A DNA stretch of 64,000 nucleotides from Eunapius fragilis. Taxonomy: Eukaryota > Porifera > Demospongiae > Spongillida > Spongillidae. The translations under genes and the position numbers were made by a program. The notes below the pieces were generated by a model. It did no database searches. It worked only from the letters and a program-made list of their open reading frames with translations, and had not been told where the DNA came from. Positions 46,798 to 58,244 of this stretch are shown here, one piece after another. The number at the start of each line of letters is the position of its first letter. The first letter of the stretch is position 1. Location of the stretch: positions 2,711,072 to 2,775,071 of the forward strand of contig OY811981.1 of assembly GCA_963681505.1 (NCBI GenBank). Reading direction: 5' to 3'.

Positions 46798-48064
46798 CAA
46801 GGTAGGAATCACTACTGGCTGTGATGAGGTAGGAATCACTACTGGCTGTGATGAAGCCCCCAATGTTCTTAGGCAACATAAAACAGTAATACCTGCATAA
46901 TTTAGTTCTTTGTACAGGTAATGAACATTGCTGTATGATTGTAATACATCTTGCACATCAGGACTGAAAATTCTTATGCCAGATGAATATAGAGTGATTG
47001 CTGTTTATCTTATAGGTTAAATCTGTACATCTTTATTACATTTCTTATCCTGAAATCACCCATACTTGCATATCATCTGGGGCTTTGAAGTTCTTAAGAA
47101 CAGACAATTAAGTACAAAGAGCAATCAAGATGAGTTTTTATTCCTTTTCAGTGTGGTAATTGTGCTATGTGTACTGTTATCTCACATTTGTTTATTGGCT
47201 AGCATATGTGACCCAAATATAGAGTGAGGTGAGGTGCGTGTGTTGGCCATATGCATTTGTAGGCCAGAGTCATTGGTTATTGTATTGGTGATGACATTGG
47301 TGTCATGTTAAAACTCTCTCTATTTTTTTGACGCATGCCTAGATTATTGTTAGGGAAAAAACTCTGATGGAAATGTATGCTGCCCGGCTAGAGGTATAGT
47401 CCAATTACTTCTTGTGTCGTACTTTTCATTAGAACTAAAAAATAATAATATTGGGGGTAAGAAATGGTTTGCCTCAATGTAACCATTTGTGGCTCCCAGG
47501 AATTACTTTATGACGACAAAGAGTAGTTTCAGTAAATAAAATCTGCAAGTGACCTCAAAATTGTCACCTAGTCTCCTTCCTATTTTGACTATGCATACAA
47601 ATAAGATGATACCTGCAAGACCTATAAGAAGAAAGGTAGGACTGAGCACAAAGTAAAAAATTATTGGAGAAAGTCTATCGTTCCAGAGACGATCACTAAG
47701 GCTATAAGTTGGTCAGCGTTGCTTACAGAAAGAAATCAGAAACTGCAGCAATATAATATCTCAAGAAGGTGGAATGATCCATACATGTACATGCACATCA
47801 CGAAATGTAATTCTTATGTTATTGCACACATTCAAACATTTTTTGAAGCTTTGAACATTACCTGTGGTATAAAATGACCTAGCTTTTCAATGCTCATGAA
47901 TTTTTCAGATGTAGATGATTAGTGTAGGAAGACAACCAACTGATGCTGACATTATGGACAGTGTGTTGCCATAGACAGTGTGCGATGACAATAAGCCACC
48001 CACCCCAAAGAGAGCATTGATGTGAGGGGGTAAAAAACTTCCCTCACGCCATTAGAAGTAGATG
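46798..48064. other. AT-rich spacer, no gene recognised
   Basis: It should hold the 5' exon and promoter of GTPase copy B and any 3' exon of the zinc-ribbon gene, but I could not identify either. Confidence 0.4.
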
Positions 48065-51043
48065 TTAACTTACATTATTGGACTTACGTCTAACATCCTG
48101 TGGCTCATCTCCATCAATGTAACTTCCTCTCTGTCGCCGGATTGTGAATTTGAAGGAGCCACAATTCTTTTTGGAGCACACCACATGATGTGTGTCATTA
48201 TTTGCCTCAGATCCACACAAATAGCAATGTGTGAATTTTCTTCTGGTTGCATATTTCATTAGCTGACTCATGGCACTTTGTGTTTCACTGACAACTATCC
48301 TGAAGGTACATTGCCCATGGCAGTTTACTCTATTCCTAGTATGTCGTACTGACCTGCCACATAATGGGCAATAATGGATACTTGATAATTGTATTTCCTG
48401 AGGAACATCAAATTGGGCACCCTTACATCTGATACAGAATATGATGTCTTCTTCAATTATCATTTTGGTCCCGCAAAGGTAGCAGAAGTTCATCATACCA
48501 TCCTTGGCATAATAATTCAATAAAGTTCCACAATGACCTTTTTCAGAAAGCCTGAATCTTGAACAACCACAATAGGTAACTCCTTTTCGGAACATAGCTT
48601 TCTTGCCACATATGATGCAGTATTTGATATCATTCAAAGGAACTGATTCACAGTGCTGATGGAGAGGGCAGAGCTATAATTAGTGCACCCAATTACAACG
48701 TAACTGCATCTAGTTATTCATATAAACAAGTATAACATTATCTTTGATAGAGATATAGGCTTGCAAAGTAATTTTGGCTGGAAGGAAACAAGCATCAATG
48801 AATGAAACAGACTTATAACACTACAACATCCTATTGTAGGTCTGTTTCATCAATGATACCCCGTTTTTCACCACTAGTATTGCCTTGTAATCATAAGTAT
48901 ACTTTATCGAAGAGGAGTTTTAACTTAGCTGCTGTATTTATTTACTGTGTAAGACCCTAATATGTCTGAGTTGCAATGGCCCAGGATTACATCACTGCTA
49001 TGAAGCAAGGTGACTTGAGCTTTTTGTGTAGATGATACTCAGGTATCAAGGAGTAGATAGAAAACCAATGTTTTTGAACTTCGGTTGACACCTCAAAGAT
49101 GAGCCATTTTAATTGCCATATACACAATATTGAAATTGGCAATATAGCACTTTGTTACATACCTTTAGCATTGAGTGTATGTAAAAAGCAAGACCTCTGG
49201 CTGAAAAGGAAAATGTAAATAGAAATAGATCTGCAATTGTGCATCTATAGTTAAAATGTCTGATATATAATAGGGCTATTTCATTTTTCCATTTCTGTCA
49301 ATCTTGTTTCTGTGCTTTTACACTACCTTTGCCTTCCAATCCTATATGCTATGAACTTTCTTGCTGTTACTTGAATTAAATAATGACTGCAAAGTTATGC
49401 TCCCTTATCAGTTCTTTTTTAGAAATGATGGGCATTGAGTGTTTGCCTCACAACATAAATTCTTTTTCTGAGAGTGATTTCTCCTGGGCATGGGCATTTT
49501 AGTTTTAGTTGTTGTAAGGTTGTTACGTTTAGCTGCACAAAGGGACCTTCGAAACTTGCCAGCCATTTTGGACTGGACTGTAAATGATTGCTTCCTACAA
49601 TTGAAAGGAACATTTGAAATGGGAATACTTTTGAGGGGTTTGATTAGTGCCTTGAGCACAACCAGGATGCAGACGGAACAGAAGTGTTGGTGAATGACAG
49701 CATGTGAAGGTGGTTCCTCTATGATTGAAGGCACATCTTGCACCTGATAATGTTTAGGATAGGCTTAAAGTATGAGGATGTGGCAGATGTAAACACTGAA
49801 ATGCAATTATTTCTTGAAACCCAGGAGCACATGTTTTGTGTCGAGTATCCCTAAGTGTGTTGCGTCTAGCTAACAGAAACCCTCCACAGTAATGGTCATA
49901 TTGTATATGAGGACAGCTATTTTGTTTCTTTTCAAACTGCAAAAAGTTTGCTTGTGTGTGGTACCCCTATTTTGTGAAGAATGGCCACACCAAGAAGTTT
50001 CTGAGTTGGCTTCTGACTGCCCAGACAGGTGATGCTTTCATTACCCACTATGCATTTGTCAAGAACCAAATATATATGATATTGCATGCATGGAAGAAGT
50101 GGTTCTGTGAAAGAGTGACAGATTGTAGTATCCTTTGTAGACCTGTTGATTATCATTTTAAGATGCGGTGGGCTGGTGAGAATCCAAATTGCAATGATAC
50201 ATAACAGAAACGGTTAAATTGGATCACCACCACCCCTCCCCCTCCACACACAACTCAGCAAATGGTTGTTGTGGTAAGTTTAACCACAGCTATTAACAGC
50301 TTGTGTATGCACTTCCTTGTAGGGGAGCAGGCATTGTCCTTACTTATATGGAACTACTTGGGTCAGGCCAGCTGGCGTTGACCACTGCATTATCTCAATA
50401 CTCTACAAGTATGTTCACAGTTAGGATGAACAATTTGGGCCCAGCAGTAGAAATTCATACATTTGAAATCTTTATAGCGCAGAAGCACATGTACATAAAT
50501 CAGGCCGACCTTTCTCAGTAAGTATTCGCTTCAACTCTTAAACGTCACATTTTATCTCATGGAAGGACCATTAAAATAATTTCGAACTCTTTACTCCATA
50601 TGGGCAAAAAAAAAATTATTTTCCTTGTCAGTACAGAAATGTTGACTGACACGGAGTACCATTCTCCTAGTGAACAGCCTAAATGGTTAAAATGTTTGTC
50701 ACAATTATGAACCAATTGTAGGGCTTTGAAAAAGGACCCTTGGTTACGACGTAGACGAAAAGATACCAATTGACAACATACTATAAAAAATAAATGCACA
50801 TGTACAATGTAATCCACCCGTTATTAGTGCGCAAACGAATCGCGTTATGTATAGCCTGATATGTCCGGCTTGGCCAGCCTTTTAATGCAGTCAGCACGTA
50901 ATAATTTATCTTACCTTCTTTGTAGGTCTGGTAAGTGGTGAAAATTCTCCCCAATAAGATCCCCCGGTGTCCGTGCTCTTGCGCCTTTTTGATGGTCCGG
51001 GTTGGCTCTCATGTTCACAATAAGAATCGGCTACGTCCGCCAT
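48065..51043 (-). CDS. Multi zinc-ribbon protein, 2 exons visible
   Basis: I do not recognise the family. Exon 1 is 51043-50915: ATG, then 43 codons with MADVADSYCEHES and a KRRKS basic patch that could be a nuclear signal; donor GTAAGA. A phase-0 acceptor (CTCCATCAG) at 48655 opens exon 2 with HCESVPLNDIKYCIICG. Exon 2 holds about four ribbon-like units, each with paired cysteines: CIICG/CGCSRF, CYLCG/CIRC, CPLCG/CHGQC and CYLCG/CSKKNC. A strong GTAAGT donor at 48073 suggests a further exon; if it is not used, the frame stops at 48065 (239 aa). The 2.2-kb intron is long for this window, and an exon could be missed in it. Nucleic-acid or zinc binding is inferred only from the cysteine pattern. 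Confidence 0.62.
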
Positions 51044-51199
51044 AGTTAGAGCAGAGATCTCTTGGGGAACAGCGATTTTGTTATGCTTGCAGTAATTAAG
51101 ATTATTAATAGATCAGGGCGTGGCGCATTGCTGTTATGCACCTATCAACGTCAACCCCCGACTCCCCCACCCTCCCCCATCCCCCCCGCCCCCTCCGCA

Positions 51200-51320
51200 T
51201 AGTCTCGTGCCCATACCCAATGCATCGCAGCTGCAGGTGGATTACATCCCCGCTACGCCTATGCGTAGCGGTGATGTAACCACCCGCAGCTGCGATGCAT
51301 TGGGTATGGGCACGAGACTA
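51200..51320. mobile_element. Near-perfect palindromic MITE, 9-bp target duplication
   Basis: A 121-bp foldback: arms of about 58 bp (outer end TAGTCTCGTGCCCATACCC) with a tiny loop near CTACGCC. It is flanked by CCCTCCGCA (51191-51199) and CCCTCCGTA (51321-51329), a 9-bp target duplication with one difference. The end sequence matches the element at 52699. Confidence 0.85.
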
Positions 51321-51539
51321 CCCTCCGTACTGGCTTAGGTGGGAGCAGGGTTGCCGAAAGTCAGGCCAGGGTCCGGCCTGTGACCTGAAGGTCAGGCCAG
51401 GCCTCCGGCCCGTGGCCTGAAAGGTCGACCCGAAAGATGCAGTTATTAAATTTCATGCTAAAATTATTAAATATTAATTAACAATATATGAGACATGTAC
51501 AAGTAACGTGACGCGCGTGACGTTTATTCATTCGTTAGC

Positions 51540-51881
51540 GCCGTCACTAGCGCTACGAATACAGCTTCAGGTGACTGTGGTGGGACTGGTGGCTCCTCTG
51601 TAGCAGATATATCTCATAAGCTTGTGTCTCCTATAAACCCAGACCGCTGGGTTTATAACACTGATGAGCTTATCAGGTACCCGCAACGACGCAAACAACC
51701 CTCCGTGGTGTGGGCACATTTCAAATTGTACAAATGTCATGAAAAGAGAGGATATGAAGGGTTTACTGACAAAGCTTGGTGCAACCACTGCCACAAGCCC
51801 TTTGTCGAACGACCTATATACGTAGAGAAGTTAAGGATAAGTTTGATGCTTTGTTTTCAGTTCCCGAAACACGACAAGTGA
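51540..51881 (+). CDS. BED-type zinc-finger fragment
   Basis: Open + frame with SVVWAHFKLYKC, GFTDKAWCNHCHKPF, the first half of a BED finger (W..F, C..C). The expected downstream H...H pair is missing, so the exon probably ends at an unrecognised donor or the fragment is broken. BED fingers are common in hAT transposases, and hAT-like DNA lies 1.2 kb away, so this may be transposon-derived. Start unknown; the frame is open from about 51540. Confidence 0.45.
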   Translation, partial: AVTSATNTASGDCGGTGGSSVADISHKLVSPINPDRWVYNTDELIRYPQRRKQPSVVWAHFKLYKCHEKRGYEGFTDKAWCNHCHKPFVERPIYVEKLRISLMLCFQFPKHDK

Positions 51882-52131
51882 ATGCTACTTCTCCTATAGA
51901 TCATAGATAGTACTATCTATGTATAGATCCGCTTGCATGGTGGAAATTGCACGACTCGCATTTTCCAAGAATTTCTAAGCTTGCAAGAAAGTACTTTATA
52001 AGTACAATAGACCCTTCCCTTTAACGGAATGCAATTATTCTTAATCGCGTCGGCGTAGGACTGTACTAGGCTGTTGACATATTTAAACCTTCTTGTCTAG
52101 AATTTTCGACCGACCAAGCCTCTGTAACAAC

Positions 52132-52321
52132 AGTACTCACAGAGGCAGACATCCCCGGTGCATTTCTCGAGGAGCCACTAGAGATCCATAATATGGCAGC
52201 GCTCCGAAGGTGGCTAATTTGCCACGGGATAAAAATGCCATCGGCTAGCCGAAAGCAAAGCCTAAGCCTCAAGGGGATCGCTTTGTCCATCCAAAGGAAA
52301 GTGACAGCTGCACACGCGATG
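52132..52321 (+). CDS. SAP-like domain exon
   Basis: The acceptor CTCACAG is followed by an open frame reading ADIPGAFLEEPLEIHN, MAALRRWLICHGIKMPSASRKQSL and KGIALSIQRKV, then the donor GTAAGC at 52322. The pattern L..WL.C.GI....K...L resembles the SAP-like module at the start of transposon-linked proteins in corals and sponges. Neighbouring exons were not found. It may be the remnant of an element. Confidence 0.4.
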
Positions 52322-52698
52322 GTAAGCTTTAATATCCGTCTCTACAAGGCGAAGCGATCGAATCCAACGTTCCCTCCTACTTTTTTCGACTGGAATACGG
52401 TGCATAGATACTCTTGTCCAACTTACGAGTCATTTTACACACGACACGTACGTCTCCCGTCATGATTCTACACAGGAAGAACTCCGGAAGTGACGCGTTA
52501 AGAATAATTGCATTCCTTACGCCGTTAAAGGGATGGAACGTTGCACGAGAAAATGGGTCTTGTGGATTTATATATATTTATATATATAACATTAAAAGCA
52601 AATCAATATAATAGTATCTCCTGAAATATTAACGCCTATTTTTAACACAACATACCACACCATTACTATATGTGAAAATCCATTTTGGTGTCTTACAC

Positions 52699-52784
52699 TA
52701 CTCTCGGCCCCAGACCAATATGACGCAATGTTTATCGCAAATGTATCATATAATACGTGAGTGTAGGGTCTGGGGACGAGACTA
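52699..52784. mobile_element. MITE of the TAGTCTCG family, 9-bp target duplication
   Basis: An 86-bp element with 18-bp ends TACTCTCGGCCCCAGACC and (reverse) TAGTCTCGTCCCCAGACC. It is flanked on both sides by GTCTTACAC (52690-52698 and 52785-52793). Nine-base duplications are typical of Mutator-like transposases. Same end family as 51200-51320. Confidence 0.85.
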
Positions 52785-52799
52785 GTCTTACACATGCAG

Positions 52800-52990
52800 G
52801 CTACCGACGTTACAAGGTACGATACCCCGTAGAGTTTTTAATGGCTATATCTCCTGGTAGGAGCGTCTAAATCGGCTCAAACTCGATACATACGTACAAG
52901 AGTCCTATCGCTATTGATTTGTTCTGTTCGTTAATTTTTACTTTATCTATTACAGGTGTGCAAAGTAATTGCATATTTCCCGGTCGTTTC
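52800..52990 (-). repeat. Dispersed repeat family, copy ii (reverse orientation)
   Basis: The - strand shares TTAATGGCGCGAAA, AATTACTTTGCACA, AAAATTAACGAACAG and GACAAATC-like text with the copies at 13.0, 59.3 and 59.9 kb. Confidence 0.7.
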
Positions 52991-53090
52991 GCGCCATTAA
53001 CCTGGCATCGAGGGCATGAATATCAAACGTCTGGTTCTGTTCCCCTTCATGACTTCTTCAATATAGCGAACAGAAGCTAAAGATTCAGAT

Positions 53091-53857
53091 TCAGTGGCGT
53101 AGCGAGGGGGGGGGGGGGGGGGGACATATGTCCCAGGCGCAGGGGTTTAGGGGCGCCAAAATAGACAATTTGCACAGATAATTATCGCGCTAACTCGAAC
53201 GGGCCCCCCGGGCACATCTTGAATCAAACATCTACACTCGATCTGCACGCACATTTATTTCTAATCACCGACATTGAAGATACGGTATCCAATCATCATC
53301 TCCATAATCTGTTGAATAAACCCACGACACATTGCAGCTCCAGCTTCAGGGTTATCGCTCGCTGCCATTCAATGGCAGCGAGCGATAACCCTGAAGCCTG
53401 TGCATAACAGGCTCACAATGATTGTGAGCCTGTTATGCACAGGCTCACAATGGCAGCGAGCGGTTAGCCATTATCGTACAGACAGGTACACATAGCGCCA
53501 GTCATAAGCTCGAGGGTAGTTTTGCGGGGGCGGATACTTCCCCAAACTAAATTTTAAACGATTGAATGTACGTGCGACGGCACAGGGTTGCTTGCGGACA
53601 GTGTATTAAATTATTGTCTGTTAATACGAAAGTATCATGTTTTTGTGGCGCAAAGCAGCTGGGGCTCCGCCCCAGACCCCTTCTGGGATGATCGAGGCCC
53701 CGGCATATCCCTCTCTGCCCTTGCGGCTGCATACCAACCCTCGCTGCAAATCCTAGATCCGCCCCTTTATTTGTAGGGGGGAGGGGGGGGGGGGGGGGGG
53801 GGCGGCGCCATTATTGCATTATGTCCCCGGGCGCTCAACAACCACACTACGCCACTG
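53091..53857. mobile_element. hAT-like non-autonomous element, 8-bp target duplication
   Basis: The ends CAGTGGCGTAG and CTACGCCACTG are perfect inverted repeats, and TTCAGATT flanks both sides (53083-53090, 53858-53865). CAGTGGCGTAG is a familiar hAT-type end, and 8 bp is the hAT duplication length. The 767-bp interior has G-runs near each end, GGCGCC next to each, and the nested hairpins at 53341-53460. No transposase frame. Confidence 0.85.
53341..53460. repeat. Two back-to-back perfect hairpins inside the hAT-like element
   Basis: The first hairpin has arms CAGGGTTATCGCTCGCTGCC and its complement around CATTCAATGG. The second has arms GCCTGTGCATAACAGGCTCA and its complement around CAATGATTG. 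A partial third copy of the first arm follows (GGCAGCGAGCGG). Confidence 0.9.
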
Positions 53858-53865
53858 TTCAGATT

Positions 53866-54910
53866 CAGCTGCCATCAGCATACACAACACGGTACGTAGG
53901 TCTACTAATACGCGCACGTAGAAATCGAGCGTGTTGGCTCGGTCAAACTGCTTGAGTTTCAATCCATTTATGCGTGCACAACGCTATAGAGCATGAAAGT
54001 GTACGGTGTCTGGGGCTAGCTTAATTTGAAACGCAACCTTTCCTTTCTGATTTCTGCACACGCACAGATATATCAAACATGCACCCCCTTGTAGCTACAT
54101 GTATTTACCAACATGCAGTACTCTCATTGGCCTACTAAAACCTGTTTCTTGTTTAATTTATTTTCATTGGTGAACTAATTATAAATACATGTATTTGGTT
54201 CTACAAAATAAAATCCGTAGGTCACAAGTACACACACACACATACACACACACGCACACACACACGCACACACACACACACCACACACACACACACACAT
54301 GCACAAACTCACATACATACACAACCCCAGATCAGAGCAACTGGTGTCATTTAATTCTGTCAGAATGCTCCCTCATGCTTAGCTAGCAATCGGTGTGTGC
54401 TTGGCATAGTTGATTGTTTGCCCAAAAGGAGTCAGGTGACAGTGGGTGTACTGGAACCAAGGTTACCATTTGGTTAGCCCACACCTTGATGATGGTCAAG
54501 GTAAGGTGATTAGGTCAGGATAAACACCCAAAGGGTGCTGCCTGCCATTGATGTATAAACAATAACACCTGTAGCAATGCATGTATAAGTACAGCCAATG
54601 CACAAGTGGTAAGCCATGCAGCTGGCATGTAGCTGTAAACTGAGTGATTGCACCCCACCCATACCATCCTTTATATATACATGTGTGACCTGGAACCATA
54701 CCAGGTGTCAATATTTTGGGGACAGTGTTTTGGATTGGGTATGACTGAAAGTGAGGGAATTAGTTAAATGGAGGTGAGGCTTTCCCAGCTTTTAGGTTCA
54801 GGGTTGAATGGAAGTGAGGCTTTCCTAGGGCATCCTCCAGGCTACAATCTAGGTGGGAATTAGCTGAATTTAGTGTATTGCGATGTTGCTATGTGCACTT
54901 ACACACACAG

Positions 54911-54946
<36 letters not shown>

Positions 54947-56802
54947 ACACACACACACACACACACACTATGGGCAGTCAGTCATTCACACATCAACATC
55001 AATGCTTTGCTATTGCAATTTAATTTATTTCCTAATTGTCCACCTACATACAAACACAACTACCTTTAGTAGTCATCCTATTCATCACATGTTTCACTTT
55101 GTATCTAAATTTGTATTTCTATTGGAGCCTTTGCTGTTTCTAAATTGTCTTGCGTTTCAATGTGCACATTTATGCTTGCACACACATACACACCACACAC
55201 AAGCACGATCATACATTTTCAACTACAGTCACAATTGTGTAAATTTGTGTCTCTTTGCTCTGGCAATATTACTACCAATTACCAACAGGTCTCTTGTTGC
55301 CTTTTGCACTTTTAAGCATATGCATGCACATGCACACACACACACACACATGCACATGCACACACATTCATGTACACACACAGGAGTCATGCTTCAATCA
55401 CAAACATGTGCATAGCATACATAAAAATGGCTTTGGCAGTCATCCACCAAACACACACACATGCACACAACTGGCCTCTCTGCTTTGTAAATTTGTGTTT
55501 GAATTATTATCTAATTACCCTGTGGTCTCTTGTTGCTATATGCACATTGAGATGTGAGCCTGCACTACAAGAATGCACACTCACCCAGGCATGCATGCAC
55601 AAACACACACACAAACTAACTAACAAACACACAAACATAAGTACAAACCACCCACTCTTGTTGACACCATTCTGCTCACACTTGTACCTCCAGCATTATA
55701 GCCTGTTACCCTTTAATTCACCTCTTTTGCAATTTCCGTTTATTTATTTTTCTACTGCTCCTGTTTGGCTTCCACTAATGTACCCATGGCATCCAGATGC
55801 TCATGTCCCATCACCTGCACTAGATGCTCATGTCCCATGATCCTAAGTACTAATTTATCAGGTTGAGTAACGCCAGCAGCTAGGTACATGCACAACCATA
55901 GGTCATCACCCACAGCTGTTGAGGTTTTCAATACACAGCACATGAATCCAGGCTAAGAATCTCCTATGCTATGGATAGATAGATCCTGAGCTGGCTTTCT
56001 GTGATTCCATTATAATTAATTGCCCTTCACCTTGACCCATCCATGTTGCGACTTGGCTCATGGACTTGTCTTATGCCATAGGTTGACTACCCCCACTAAC
56101 AGGAGCAGCAGAAGGGGGGGGGGGGGGGGGGGTGGGGGGGCGATGGGGACTGTAGCCCCCCAAAATATGATGTTGGGGGGACGGGGGGGACAGAGCCCCC
56201 CCATAATTGTGACACACCTTAATAAGAATAAGCGTTAGCGGTGTGGTTCACGTAATGTAATTCGCTGCCAGTAGGCCACTCATAGATTTAATTACCTGTC
56301 CAATTGCTTCGTTCGCTTCGTTCGTCGGCAAGTTTTGAGCAAGTTTTGAGCAGCATGCAAGTGTACGATGGTAATCAGAGATAATATCTGTCACTGCACT
56401 GCTCTGGCAGTTGGTGTGTGTGCACACATGTGTGGTTGTGTGACCACTTCCTATTTATTATGTACGCAACGAGTATTTTGGATGCAATCCAACATAAGAC
56501 ATAGTTGAATATATTGCACTGTAGAGCTTTATAGGAAGAAACACACAAGGTATGTGCAGATTATACACAAATGCATGTGCATGTATTCAGCTTGGTAGCA
56601 TGCATATAGTTGTTGGTGTTTTGTTCTGACAAAGCTCCTATTTAAGAGATTTTATTACCTTGTGAAAAGTTACCAAACGGTTTTCCATGCGGGGACGAAA
56701 AAGTTTTCTCAGTTTTACAAATAAGCAAGATCACAATGAAATGTTAAACATCCTCATATATGTCTAATTTATGTTGTGTGTAGTCTGCAAACATACATAT
56801 TA
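53866..56802. other. Repeat-rich spacer
   Basis: No gene supported. It holds AC tracts at 54230-54310 and 54900-54970, a diverged tandem array at about 54970-55620, and a G-run near 56115-56140. Open frames across the AC tracts are artefacts. Confidence 0.6.
54900..55620. repeat. Diverged tandem array, units of about 180 bp ending in AC tracts
   Basis: About four units share, in order, an AAATTTGT phrase, CTAATT or CCAATT, CTCTTGTTGC or CTTGCGTTTC, TGCACATT or TGCACTTT, then GCATGCACA with an AC run. Units are 55-75% alike by eye. Confidence 0.65.
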
Positions 56803-58244
56803 CTAGCTGTTCACTTTCAGTTTGAATACATGTGATACTTTACTTATAGCCTTTGTTACAAGTTTACTGAATGTACTACCATCAGCTGAGAGATCCTTTT
56901 CATTTAAACCAAGGTCTTTATCATCTGTAAGGTCCTCTTCATTAAAACCACGTTCTTTCAAGAACTCTTCCATTGATGTTTGCCGTTTTATATGGGATAT
57001 GATGTCTGCATAGTTCTGTGCTCCTTCATCCTGCTGAAAATCCCATCCAGGTTGTTGGCGCGTTTCTGCTTGTGATTCTATGAATTGCACTTGTGATATG
57101 GGGCTAGATTTTTGCGCAGTTCTATCTAAATTTTGAATGCATAAATAAGCTTGTTCAAAATCTTTTTTTAATTGAGATTTTAGATAAACTATGCCTTGTG
57201 CCTTTGCTCCATTTTCTCCCATGGTGTCCTTCCATTGGTGTACTTCCTGTGAATGGGCACATGGCTGCACAGTAGAAGTAGCATTATGTGGTTTCTGTAA
57301 CATTTTCATTTGTTTCAAGTCACTAATTACTCCATTAATACGTTTTAGCAACACATCTAGGTGCTGTTCATTGGTTAATAATGTTAGGCTTTTAATTTCA
57401 ACTTTTTTAAATTCAGCTAAAAATAACTCGACATTATTGACTCCCAATTCCCAACGTTTTTTAACAAAATCTTCTGCATTAGATGGAGGAATAAACAGGG
57501 CAGAATTATTAAATTTAAATGTCTTATTTGTTGGAATACTAGCTTCGTTTAATGCTGCAATCACCTCTGATGGTCCTCCATCTGCATGTGTTGCCATGAT
57601 GTAAAAATTGCTTACTATATCGTTTCCAAATATTGACTTCATGGCATTAAATATATATCTTTGCGTATGTGTTAGTCTGGAGTCATGGGCTCTGACAGTA
57701 AGTGCAATTCCATCTACGTGATCAATTCCATCTGGGGCTGATGTAGTAAAAAGGTCTTCGATTTGATCCATAAGCTTTTGGTCTTTCTCAAGCCCTTGAG
57801 TATCACTAAAACCAGGAGTATCAATTAACGTGAGGTTGAAGGCGATTTTGGATCCCTGAACCAAATGGAATGTATATGCTGTAATCCACTGAGTTTGGCT
57901 TTGTGTTTGGCTTTTGCTTTCAGGTATGAGCACAAATCGAAAGCGATCTTCCCATTTAATATCAAAAATGTAATTAACAAAAGCATTAATTAGTGTGGAC
58001 TTTCCAACTCCAGTTCCCCCTACGATCATGAGTACTTTAGTAGGCACTGAAGGGTCTAGACATTTAAGACCTATCTCAACTTTCTGAATATTGTGCTTCC
58101 TATTGCTGTGTATTTGGTGACTGGTAACTTGGTACAGCATTAGTTCAGTATCTTCATTCAGTCTTCGATACGCTCGTGCTACCATACTACCCAATGTAGG
58201 AATCACTACTGGCTGTGAAGAAATACTTATGGCACTTGAGGTAC
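56803..58244 (-). CDS. AIG1-like GTPase, copy C (open frame)
   Basis: The only copy of the three with an open G domain. The exon begins at 58244 after GACCAG and stays open to TAG at 56803, about 480 codons; the start exon was not found, and the first in-frame ATG in this exon is in GSMVARAYRR. G1 GGTGVGKST, G2-like region after it, G3 DTPGFSDTQG, G4 ATHADGG. The frame then runs through a helical segment (LTLLTNEQHLDVLLKRI), a coiled part and acidic EEDLTDDKDLGLNEKDLS. Unlike copies A and B it lacks the Cys-rich TNCLTCN...CPGKC block, so it either lost that region or never had it. Expected role: GTP-dependent membrane or cytoskeletal switch, by family only. Confidence 0.8.

Noticed and set aside
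49408-50204. Short frames on both strands, including an 82-codon + frame from 49956
   Set aside because: No family motif and no coherent exon joins. They lie in the long intron of the zinc-ribbon gene.
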